Made by a program: the position numbers and the translations under genes. 64,000 bases of DNA, taken from contig NC_133156.1 of NCBI RefSeq assembly GCF_040802235.1, positions 144,009,173 through 144,073,172 on the forward strand, read 5' to 3'. The DNA is from Manis javanica (lineage: Eukaryota > Chordata > Mammalia > Pholidota > Manidae). The number at the start of each line of letters is the position of its first letter. Position 1 is the stretch's first letter. Shown here in pieces: positions 1 to 9,624 of the stretch. Under the pieces are notes generated by a model that saw only the letters and a list, made by a program, of their open reading frames with translations, did no database searches and was not told the origin of the DNA.

Positions 1-2900
1 CCAGAGATAACCAACCTGAATTGTGTTTATCATTTCTGTGCTATTTATTTCCTGTGCAAGTATCCACACATTATATAGCTACGATGTTCTTGTTTTAATA
101 TTTTATGTTAACTGGCAGTATACTACATGTCCTCTGCAACTTTGCCAACTGGGCTGTATGGAACGTACATTTTTAATTTTACAAGAGTGGCCAAAATGCC
201 ATCCCAAGTGACTGTACCAATTTACACCTCTAAAGTTCCCCTTGCCAATATTTAATAACAGTTGGTATTGCCAGACTTTGTTATTGCCAACCTGATTGGT
301 ATGACATAGTGCTATCTTGTTTTAATTGAATTTTCATGATTATTAGGGAGGTTGCATTCTACTCCTGTTTATTGGCCATTCAGCCTATTTCATTTGTACC
401 TTTTCCTATTACTTTCTCCATCTCCAGTGGATTGCTTAGTGTTTGAAAATATATTCTGCCTACCACCCTTTGTCATTTGTATGCACTAAAAATTCTCCTA
501 GGCTGTGGCTTGCTTTTAAGTTGTACTTTGTCACATGGAAGTTATAAACTTTAATGCTGCTGTATTGATTTTTTTTTCTTTATGGTCAGTCTTTGTATCT
601 TATTTTGAGAACTGCTTCCTTACCCAGAGGTCATAGAGATAGCATCTTATATGTTTTCCTAAATGTTGTAATGTTTTGTTTCTCTTTGACGTTAATCTAC
701 TTTCAAGTTATTTCTATGAATGTCTTGAGGGAGGTATCTAATTCATTGCTTTCACATAAAGATCAATTGTCTTAGACCCCATTATTGAGTCCCACATTTC
801 TACTGTAAGCACCTTTGTCTCATGTCAAATATGGCACATACATGGATCTGCTTATGGGCCCTTGTTATGTTCCCTTTGCTGATCTCTGTGCCAACACCTC
901 AATGTCTTAATTTCTATACCTTATGAGTATTAGAATCTTATGACTCTCACCTTCCTTATTCATTTCTACAGAAATTCCTTAACCATTCTTAGACATTTGT
1001 TCTTACCTTGATTATAAATTTTAGGATCTACTTTAAGTTCCATACAGCTTGATGAGATTTTGATTGGCATTAAGGAGGAATTTGGGGAGCATGGATGTTT
1101 TTGAATGAATACTTCATATTCAAGACATTATACACTGAAACGTTTTACACATAAATGTGGGATTTACACATAAATCAGTCTGTTTAGGTCTTTAGGATCT
1201 TTTAAATTAAGTTTCATTAAGTTTTCCACATATACCCAACCTACTTTTTGCCAAAATTATTTTTAGACAACATATTGACTTTTTTTGTTACTGTTATCTT
1301 TTTAACTTGTATTTTCTTTTAGTCACTGCTGGCTTATGGGAGCACAATTGACTTTGTATATTGAGGTTCTAGCTAGCAACCTTGCAGAAGTTTCTCTGTA
1401 TTCTAATTATTTGTGTGTAGAGAGTCTTAAGTAGTTTTACTGGAGACAATGATATCTTCTACAATTAAAACTTCATTTCTTCCTTTTCAACTATTGTTTC
1501 AGTGTTGAATGGAAGTATTAATAGGTACATGCTCATCTTAGCCTACTTTCCAGGGAATGTCTCCAACTTTTCATGATGAAATGTCATTTTTTTGGTGATT
1601 ATTTTTTTTGAAGATAGTCTATCAAATAGGTAAATTCCCTTCTATTAGTATTCTAATAGCTAAGGTTTTTTTTTAAAAACAATGATAAATGCTGTTGAAT
1701 TTTATCAAAGCATATTATGCAGCTGTTGAAATAATTGTTTTTTTATTTTCTTTATTCTGTTGAGCTGATTTATATTAGTATATTTCATAATCGTAAAACA
1801 TCCTTGAACTTTGGGGATTTTGGCTTGTGATTTTTCTATTCTACTGGAATAACTGATATAAATGAATTGTGCCTTGACTATTTCATAGAATCTTCCTAGA
1901 AAACCATCCAGTCCTGTTTGTCTGTTTTACTTGGTAAGTATTTATTCAGTTGGTTTCTTTCATGGTTATTTTTGGACTTTCATTACTTTTCAAGAGCTAA
2001 ATTTTTTTTAGTGAGCTATTCATCTTGTCAGAAGTTTGTCTCTTTCACTAATCCTTTATTTTTTAAACAGATTTGGTACTGTTGAATCTACTGTATCTTT
2101 ATAGTCTATTTCATTAATATGTGATATTAATCAATTATTTTCCTTGCTTTGTTATTCTTCTGATTTTTTTGAGCTGGACATTTAGCTTGTTAATTTCAGT
2201 CCTTCTTTTCTAAGTGCTTACAGATAAATTTCTCCATAAACAGTACTTTAGCTACATCACACTGTATTTTCCTACAACATATGATTTTTTTCTGATTTCC
2301 ATTATGTCCTCCTTGTCACATTATTAGAAATGTGGCCTAAAATAGACAAATGTGAAGTTTTCTAAATTATTTTAAAATTATTAATTTGTTACCTAATTGC
2401 ATGGTACTGATTATTTAGAATTCACTGAAGCTTGCTTTGTGGCTCCAGACTTAATTTTTGTAAATTTTTGCAAAATCTTGCAAATGTTTGTATGTCCATT
2501 AGAAGTTTGCTCATTGCTTCTCTCAGGATATCTGAATTCACACTATTTTTTTCTTCCTGTGGCTCTACATTGCTGTTCTCCACCAGTGTTTGTGGCTTTG
2601 TCAATTTTCCTTATCATTCTGCAGATTTTTACCTTTTTTTTAAGCTTTTATATTTTGAAACTACTTTGTTAGTTGCATACACATTTGTTATTCCCTCATG
2701 AGCCGAATCTTTGTCAGTAAATATTTTTACTGAGAAAGAGTTTAGTCTTAAAATCTGTTTTTCTGAGATTAGCATTTGTAGCATAGCTTTATTTTGACTG
2801 ACATTTGCCTGGCATTTATTTATTTTTTTACTGTGTTGTGGTTTTTTTGATATAATTATATTTTATATGGTTAATTTCCACTAGTTCTTCTCTATTATTA
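1..2900 (-). mobile_element. Ancient LINE-1 (L1M/HAL1-like) fragments, ORF2 region, antisense
   Basis: This AT-rich stretch reads as the complement of an old LINE-1. The best segments are about 1480-2040 and 2150-2420. They resemble the antisense of the L1 reverse-transcriptase and endonuclease region, for example the 'gttgaattttatcaaag' and 'catccagtcctgtttg' neighbourhoods, and the 'agcttgttaatttcag' neighbourhood just after 2180. No open frame of useful length survives on the minus strand. Identification is by recalled similarity to generic L1M antisense sequence. The outer limits, and whether this is one insertion or several, cannot be set by eye. It predates the L1 at 50.6-57.2 kb, which is far better preserved. 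Confidence 0.6.
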
Positions 2901-3079
2901 TTTTCTTTCCATTTGTCTTCTTTTCCATTCTGGCTTCTTCTGAATTGGTCAAGTTGTCTTTCATTTTTTTCCCTTCTATTGCATTGGAAGATTTTATCTG
3001 CCATTCTTTTGCCATTACTATTACTATCCTTGGCATGTTAGCAAGCATGTTTGAGTTGAATTTTAAAGTTCATCAACAT

Positions 3080-3345
3080 TTCCACTCTTCCTGGGATCTC
3101 TTTCCTCTGTTTGTAACGAGTCATCTTTCAAGTGTCAGCTCAAATGCCGCTTTTGATGATGCCTATCCTGACTCCCCAGACTAAACCAGACACCCCTAAA
3201 CTTGTCTTTCATAGCATTTATCAGGGCTCATGATCACATTACTTGTGGGATTAGTCACTGATACCGACCTTTCCCAACAGACTGTAATTCCTAAAAGGGC
3301 AGGGGTCATCTTCGTGCTGCTCTCCATTCCATTCTGCATGTGCAG
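3080..3345 (+). repeat. L2 (CR1-like LINE) 3' end relic
   Basis: The run reads like the L2 3' consensus: pyrimidine-rich sequence, 'tcagctcaaatgccgc', a 'cctatcctgactcccc' block, a 'catagcatttatcag' block, then 'aaagggcaggggtcatctt'. These are the usual L2 landmarks in the correct order. No reading frame survives. Confidence 0.7.
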
Positions 3346-5719
3346 CCCAGTGTTCACTCCCTGTGCGGTACCCATGGTTGTAGGAGGGAGAATAGAGCAT
3401 GAGGGAAAGGGGGGTTGCAATGCTGAGTGATGAAGCTGCAGGGATGCAGGATTTGAGGTGCCTTATGCCTTCTGTACCTCCTGCCAATTAGGAATTGCAT
3501 TTTTCTGATAAATCCAGAACAGAAAAAATGAAGGATAAAACAAAAGGGAAAGTTATTTTTCTTATGGTGTGAAGTCTGGGGGTAGGCAATTCCGGGGTGA
3601 GAGGTGGGGGATCCATAGGGCCACCAGGGAATTAGGCTCCTTTTTTTTTGCTCTATTATCCTTGGCTCATGGTTTATGTCCTCAGGGATACCTTACAGTC
3701 CTGGATCTGGCTGGAATGTCAGCCACAACAACCGAGTTTCAGACCAGAATCTGGAGGTGGGAGGGAAGGGCAAGAAAGAGCATGCCCAGTAAGCAGTTGT
3801 CCCCTTTTAGGAAGTCTTTCTTGGGATCCCACTGACTTACATCCTATGTGTCACTGCTCACTTCAATGGTCTTAGCTTCAAGAAAGATGTTTTCTTAAAT
3901 GCCAGGCAGTCTGCAATTTAATCAAAATCAGGACGCGTTATTAAGGGTGATGGGGGCTGCCGTTTGGGGATGACCTCTGTGGTGTAGTGCTCTATAGACT
4001 GGGGGTGGTAGGGAGACCAGTATGAGTTACTGGTATTTTGGGTGAGAGAATTTGACATTCTGAATTCAGGTGGCAGCAATGGGAATGAAAACAGTGTTTG
4101 AAATGAGATTTCACACATGGGCAAGAGGATCCTTGACAGCTCATCTTCCCACTGATTTGCTTCAGGAGAAGCCTACTGGTTTAATTTCACTTACTAGATA
4201 TTCTTTTCATTGAACTCCAGGTTACTAAGAGTTAATCTCTCTGGTCAATGATAAAACAAACTAAGGCGGACAAATTAAGTCACTAAACCTATGTAGGATG
4301 AACAATATATCTGAAGTAATGAAAATGTATCCTCAAAGGTACTTATTTCCCCCCAAAGCTCTACTTCCAAAGACAGAGGAATAGAGAGGGCATCGATTAA
4401 TAAGTGCCAAACATAAATTTTTAAAAGAGTACACCATTCTTTGCTTATAAACACCCAAAATATATTTAAGGCTCCATGTCAGAAAATAACACTGAGGAAA
4501 TCATGCCTTTATCTCCATGCCACAAACCATCTGCCCTGCCTCTAGGTATTTCAAAATTCTTTTCAACTAGCATTTTTTCTGTCTCCTCATACCATTCTTA
4601 TAAAAAGATAACTTGAGATGTTTTGAACACATGGACTCTAAGGAAATTGGGATGCTAGAAATTTAACCATAAAGACAAGGCAAACTACTCCCAGATTTTT
4701 AGATTACTTGTCTTATGGTGACGGAACCATAAGTGTCTGGTGAAGCTCAGTCCTTCATCTGTCAACACTCTGGGGAGCATCACAGCATCACCTGTAGCCA
4801 TAATCAGGGGTCTTTCAAATCCTTAAAATACCTGAACAAAAAGCACTGGTGGACAATGTTAATGAGGCATAAACTGTGTAACTTTTTACAGATATGTGGC
4901 CATTTTAAGAAAGAACTGATGGTGTTGATTGGATGATCCAGCAGTTTTTTTAGTTCTTAAATGCTATGGGTCTAAAAGAAGGAAAATAGGAGTAAAAAGA
5001 GAAGGCTTGTGGGTGATGATTGCAATGTGCCCCCTGGCTCATTTGTAGGAAAATCCAGTTGGGATGTAAACATCCAGGGGCCACAATTTCTGGACTGAGG
5101 TTTTTCAAGATAGTAATGCGACCTCACCGCAGGATTAAAGATCAGATACCAAGGTTTCCCTGTAAGGTCACCGGCGACCCACAGCAGCATCTGACTTCTC
5201 GCAGGTGACTCGTTTCCGGCCCCCTTTCTGCTTGGCCTCGAGGTGGCAGTTTAGCCATGTGGCTGAAATTTAAGCACAAGGGAGGGAAGGAAAGACAATA
5301 AAACTGGTTAATTGTTTCAGAGACATAAGATAAGCCAGCCTTCATATTTCCACACAGAAATTAAGGTGAATCAGGAAATGGATGGCATTTTTCAAGTCAC
5401 ATGAATCAGCACCCCAAAATTCATCATTTTCACCAAGCATTTGGCTGGTTTTCTCACACTTTTACATTATACACATGGCTCGCCTAAAACAGTTTAGGGA
5501 CAGCTATCATTTAACTTTGAAGAGCTCTACCCAGTTTTGTTTTGAAATTATCACCCCCAGTTTTCCAGTGCGATGAGAAGCAGCTTAGTGCAGGAAGTTC
5601 AGTAAGCAAAGACTTTTGAGGAAAAAAAAACCCCAGAAATTTCATTTGGGAAAAGGAAACACCTGCAGATTCTCTAAAATAATTTTATTGGTTGAGGAGA
5701 CAGCCTACTTCTGTGCTGG
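3346..5719. other. Unique non-coding DNA, nothing recognised
   Basis: CpG-poor sequence without a persuasive coding exon, RNA gene or identifiable repeat on either strand. Short open frames here lack codon bias or recognisable domains and look like chance. Confidence 0.5.
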
Positions 5720-5900
5720 GGCCTGGGTATTTCATTTACATCACCTCCAATATCCTTAAGTGCTTACAAAGAACACACCTGCCAGCAGGTTTGTTTAACC
5801 TCCAGATAAAGAGTCCAGCTCAGAAAAGTTAAGGAACTTTCCCCCAGGTCACAAGGCAAAATCATGACCTCAGTTTAGGTCCACTTCACTTCAAACTATG
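5720..5900 (-). repeat. MIR SINE relic, antisense
   Basis: The segment around 5830-5870 ('aaaagttaaggaactttc' followed by 'aggtcacaagg') is the complement of the conserved MIR core, the part that normally reads as a tRNA-derived SINE with a 'tgaccttgggcaagttac' block. The flanks are too decayed to give exact ends. Confidence 0.6.
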
Positions 5901-6355
5901 GATGCCCTCCAAATTATTACTTGGTTCCTTCTTTCCACCATTCTTATTATCAACTTGTTTATGATTCACTATCACTGAATATACCTATGTTAGCAACGCT
6001 TTGCTGTATCCTTGTAAACTGCCTGTACAACGGACCCTCCTCCATCACACACAAAGTTACATACTTTACTGAGTTAAACTTCAGGTCATTAGCTTTCCTG
6101 GTCTGGTGTAGAAAGCCATTTCTTCCCTATTGCTTAGCTCTTGGTATGCCAAGATTTTTTTTTTAAGTGCACATGCCTTTACTGTATCATCGAGGAGCAA
6201 CGACAAGGATTAGATAAACACTTTTGCGTCCTAATTTCTGTCTCCTTTTTCCCTGACGGCTGGCGCTTCCGCAGTTCTGCCCACCCACCCACAGACTGCC
6301 AGGTCTGGTTTAAGGCAGCGTCCTCTCTCCCCTCTTCACCCTCCCCAGGAGCAGA
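5901..6355. other. Non-coding DNA approaching the CpG island
   Basis: No repeat or exon recognised. GC content and CpG frequency begin to rise from about 6250, where cytosine-rich sequence leads into the hexamer repeat. Confidence 0.4.
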
Positions 6356-6357
6356 GC

Positions 6358-6412
6358 AGCCAGACCAGACCCAGACCCAGACTCAGACCTAGACCCAGAC
6401 CCAGACCAGCCG
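6358..6412. repeat. Imperfect CAGACC hexanucleotide tandem repeat
   Basis: About eight to nine imperfect copies of CAGACC or CAGACT lie in a 50-bp run, with single-base variants and one shortened unit, flanked by a polypyrimidine stretch on the left and 'agccgcctcccccc' on the right. On the minus strand it encodes only a GLGLGLSLGL-type low-complexity string, a frame I regard as non-genic. Confidence 0.85.
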
Positions 6413-7595
6413 CCTCCCCCCAGGCAGCCAGTGCTCCTGGGCCTCCGTGACACGTAGGCAGGGGCATCGGAATGTCAGGAATGGAGCTACTGCCCCTCAC
6501 ATGCCAAGCACAGACGTGAGAAATGTTAAGTTTCTCATTAAGGCCGGTAGAGCCCGGCAGCTGCCCAGCACCAGGCCAAGGGCCCTCAGCACAAGCCAGG
6601 GACGGCCGTGCCTTCAAAGAGGCCCACCCAGCTCGGGCCATTTCCTCCCGGATGTCTTAAAGGAAATCCGAGTGAGGCCTTGAGCAGCAGCCGCTCCTTC
6701 ACTAGTGCCGGAGAGAAATGGGACTTTGGCCTGGGCTAAGCTTCCGTGGAAACCTTCAGAATTCCTTTCATTTCATTCTTTCATGAAAAAATATTTCTAG
6801 AAAATAAAGACAAATCGATGTCAATCTGTATTTCTATCGTCTTTTTCTCGAATGTGTGTGGCTGCTGTGTGAGCCACGACACGTTCCGGCCTGTGACCGG
6901 TTGTCTTACAGATTAGTCCGACAGCACGGCTAGGGCACGGGGTCACTCCCGGGCTGGGGACGCCCGAGAATCCACCGCCGGTGCTCGTGTGAACGTGGGC
7001 CCCGGGGCATTTATGTCACTGCGGAAAGAGGGCAGCGGTGGGGATGTTTATGCATTTCCCTGTGGAAGGGAAAGTCTAAGGCAACCCTCTGAGGCTGAGA
7101 TGGAGAAAAAAGGGCCCAGAGAGACTGTTCCCCCCCACCCCCATCCGGAAAGAAATGGGTCACGCGGCCCTTCGGCTTTCCAAACCGAAGTTTAGCAACA
7201 AAGTACCAAATTCTAGGCGTCCCAAAAGGTACTTGCTTTCCAACTGGTAACCTTTCCCCCTGGGCACTTGCTCCGTAGAGCCGACAAATCCGGCAAGGGT
7301 GCAACAAGTCACATGTGGTCCCCAGTTGGCCGGGCTGACTCTGTCTCTCTGGGGGTTCTGCTCAGCGGGACCACCTGGGGACCTGCCTCCCCGGTTGGTC
7401 AGACTTGTTCATTTCCATAGTTTGACTCCGCCGAAACCGACCCGAAGTAGACAGGAGGGCACCCCCACGTCGCTCTCCCAGAACCCGCAGTAACTTTTTC
7501 GGTCTTTAAGAAGTTTCCAGCTCCGAGCACGCTTGAGAATGTCACACAAAAAGAAAGAAATCACCAGTCGGGGTCCGGACCACCCAAACTGAGAA
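6413..7595. other. GC-rising flank of the CpG island
   Basis: CpG is moderately enriched from about 6860. No exon with a clear acceptor-donor pair was identified. An octamer-like 'atgcattt' occurs near 7050. This is most simply the proximal flank, and possibly the minus-strand transcribed region, of the promoter centred on 7.7-8.1 kb. Confidence 0.4.
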
Positions 7596-7658
7596 TTGAT
7601 GAGCGACCCCTGCCCACTCCCACCACACCAACGGATTTGGCTGGGGGACGGCACGTAC

Positions 7659-7702
7659 CTGGAGCTGCGGCCGGCCGAGTGGGCGCGCCACGTCGCGGGT
7701 CT
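7659..7702 (-). other. Candidate first exon on the minus strand (non-coding)
   Basis: On the minus strand a TATA box at 7730-7723 would place initiation around 7700. About 40 nt downstream the sequence reads CTCCAG then GTACGT, a strong donor, with the GT at 7658-7657. The exon would be very short and contains no ATG, so it would be 5'UTR or part of a non-coding RNA. No second exon could be identified to the left. This is inferred from motif spacing only. Confidence 0.3.
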
Positions 7703-7722
7703 CGGCCCGGGCCGCCTCCGGC

Positions 7723-7730
7723 CCTTTATA
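7723..7730 (-). promoter_or_regulatory. TATA box (TATAAAGG) on the minus strand
   Basis: The complement of 'cctttata' reads TATAAAGG, flanked by very GC-rich DNA on both sides, as in classical TATA promoters inside CpG islands. Transcription would run leftwards, away from the plus-strand exon candidates, which makes the island divergent. Confidence 0.5.
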
Positions 7731-8022
7731 CCGCGGCCCTCCCCCACCGCAAGGCTGCCACGTCTGAGCGGCCGGACCCGGGGAGGGGAGCCACAGATGG
7801 TCTCTGCTTGGCGGGGGAAGGGAGTCCCCGAGAGCCTGTACTCGGGCGCACTCGCACGGGGACGCAGGAGCGGGGATCGCGGGGGGGCAGGAGGAGACCG
7901 GGACGCGGAGGGGGTCCCGTCCCGAGAAGGGGCGGTGCCGGGGGTGGGGCCCGGGGAGGTCCGGCGTCGGGTGGGGCGCTCGGGTTTCACCCGGGCTGGG
8001 AGGGGTTTGAAAGGCGCGGCGG

Positions 8023-8056
8023 CAGGGGCGGGGCGGGCCGGGCCGGGGGCGGGGCC
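8023..8056 (+). promoter_or_regulatory. GC-box (Sp1-type) cluster
   Basis: Several GGGCGG cores lie in about 33 bp of nearly pure G/C. A cluster like this about 50 bp upstream of a transcript start is typical of TATA-less CpG-island promoters. Together with the donor at 8598 it suggests plus-strand initiation near 8060-8110. Confidence 0.6.
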
Positions 8057-8089
8057 CCGCGGCTCCGCGCCCCGCGCTCTCCGCTCGCG

Positions 8090-8597
8090 CGCCCCGTGCC
8101 TCTCTACTTGCCGGGAAGGCGGCGCCGGCGGCGGCTGCTCGTGCTGCACCCGCTCCCGCTCGCTGTCTTCCAGTCGCGGGTGGGCTCCGCAGCCCCTGGC
8201 CCGCAGCAGCCCCTGCCCCGCTGCGGCGCCCACCCTCCACCTCCCCTCCGCGGGGGGCCGACGCGTGCAGCCCACCCCAGGGCCTCTCTTCTCCCACCCG
8301 CGGCTCCTCTGTGGAGCTGGCTCGGGCTCTCAACTTCGCCTCCTCTTCGGTCTGCTCTGCTGGGCGCGAACCTGCTCACCCCCTGCCCAACCGCGCGCCC
8401 GGGGACGGTGCGCCTGGCGCTCGAGCCGGCGCCCCCAGCCCGGGGCGCAGCGCGTGGCGGGTGGCTCTGGAGAAGTGGCAGGGGGCGGCTGCGGCTGCTG
8501 CCTCGACTTACTCAGCTGGGAGCAGAAGAGGACCCTCAGAGGCGCTTGGGGGCCCCAGCCGCTGGATGACTGGCACGAGTAGCGCGCCTCGCACCTG
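8090..8597 (+). other. Candidate first exon, plus strand (mostly 5'UTR)
   Basis: The right boundary is set by ACCTG followed by GTGAGT (donor GT at 8598-8599), close to the consensus. The left boundary is inferred from the GC boxes and is only approximate. The exon would be about 500 nt, GC-rich and mostly untranslated. An open frame from ATG 8311 and an in-frame ATG at 8566 (reading MTGTSSAPRT) both reach the donor, so the exon could carry a start codon or only upstream reading frames. No family is recognised. The next exon is not identifiable within the window, implying a long first intron if the exon is real. Confidence 0.35.
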
Positions 8598-9532
8598 GTG
8601 AGTGATCCCCGCACCATCCCTTTGTGGCCGTGGCCACAGCGCTGACCGTGCGGCGCAGCAGCTCGGGACGGGGGTGGGGGGGTGCAGCAGTGGGCAGCGG
8701 GTGGGTCGTGTCGATCGCGGGCAGGGTCGATATGCAGGCACCGGCCGGGGACAGTTCCAGTGGTTGCGCGTACAGCATTGGGACTACCATCAGTGCGGAG
8801 GCGCGCACAGTTGAGCTAGTGCACTGACTGGAAGTTTGTGTCCCTGCCTTTGCCGAGGTCTGAGCGTGCAGAGGTAAGGGGAGGAAGCGACCCGGTTGGC
8901 GACCGGGCGCTGAGCTAGACCAGACCCCTCCCCAACACCTCCGGAAGGTGCGCAGTGGAGGTCTGTGCTCGCGCCCCGCATGCGTCCAACCTCGCTTCTG
9001 GAGCGAAGGGCAGGAGTAGGGGCTTCGCAGCCCCGCTGGCTGGGGCAGTTCTACTGTTCGAGTTACGGGGCTTTGCAGCGCGTATGAGAATCCGGGACTT
9101 GGGCTCAACTCCACCAGGCGCTTTGGTTAATGAGCGAGACAGGCTGGCGGCGCCCCGAAAGTGGCGGCCAGGGATTCTGAGGTCTGGGCTGTTGGATGGG
9201 CTGCAGCCAGGCGAGTACCTTTCCGTAGGCGTTTCTCCACCGCTTCGCGAATTTCGCTCCCCTGGCCTAGGGTTTCGGGGCCGGAGGTAGATCTTGGTCC
9301 CGGAGGGGATTGGCCCCCTGGAGTCGTGCGGGACAACGGCCGCCGAGGGGTGATCTTCCCGAGATCGCTCCCCGAGCCGCCCAGTGCCCGGCCTAGCGCA
9401 GTCTGATCGTGATTCCCGGGGCTTTGGCGGGAAGCGCGTTCACCTCCTCGCCTTTTCCTCGTCGTGTACCTGGATGCGGCTGCTCAAGAGTTGAGATTTA
9501 ACTTTCCTGCGCCTGCGGCGTTCCGAGGATCC

Positions 9533-9548
9533 CCGGCAGGGGGCGCTG
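9533..9548 (+). promoter_or_regulatory. CTCF-type binding motif
   Basis: The sequence CCGGCAGGGGGCGCTG closely matches the CTCF core (consensus CCASYAGRKGGC, then a GC-rich tail). It lies at the right margin of the CpG island, 23 bp before the ATG of the short exon candidate. CTCF at island borders is commonly linked to promoter insulation or looping. Confidence 0.6.
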
Positions 9549-9570
9549 AGAGCGAGCGCTGGGAGACAGG

Positions 9571-9594
9571 ATGCTCGCAGCAGTTCTGTGCGGG
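9571..9594 (+). other. Candidate coding first-exon end: ATG plus 8 codons then a donor
   Basis: An ATG at 9571 with purine A at -3 is followed by eight codons reading MLAAVLCG and then GTGAGT (donor GT at 9595-9596), a phase-0 junction. The short hydrophobic string would suit the start of a signal peptide, a common arrangement for secreted or membrane proteins whose first coding exon is tiny. Without splicing the frame continues about 18 codons to a stop, so the reading makes sense only if the donor is used. I cannot name the gene, and the pattern could be chance in GC-rich DNA. Confidence 0.35.
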
Positions 9595-9624
9595 GTGAGT
9601 GGGCGGAGGTCCTCCTCAGCGAGC

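Larger units (their letters stand above)
7600..9620. promoter_or_regulatory. CpG island, probable bidirectional promoter
   Basis: This is the only extended CpG-rich interval in the window. CpG density is very high between about 7640 and 8480 and stays clearly elevated to about 9600, while flanking DNA is CpG-depleted. It contains a GC-box cluster (8023-8056), a minus-strand TATA box (7723-7730), plus-strand splice donors after 8597 and 9594, and a CTCF-type motif (9533-9548). Such islands mark promoters of housekeeping or developmental genes in mammals. Long overlapping open frames occur on both strands (roughly 7409-8333 minus and 7596-8582 plus), as expected when GC-rich DNA lacks stop codons. 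I do not call them genes. Gene identity is not recognised. Confidence 0.85.

Noticed and set aside
7409-8582. Long open frames on both strands in the CpG island (up to about 330 codons)
   Set aside because: Overlapping frames on both strands with Arg/Pro/Gly/Ala-rich content and no domain are expected in stop-poor GC-rich DNA.
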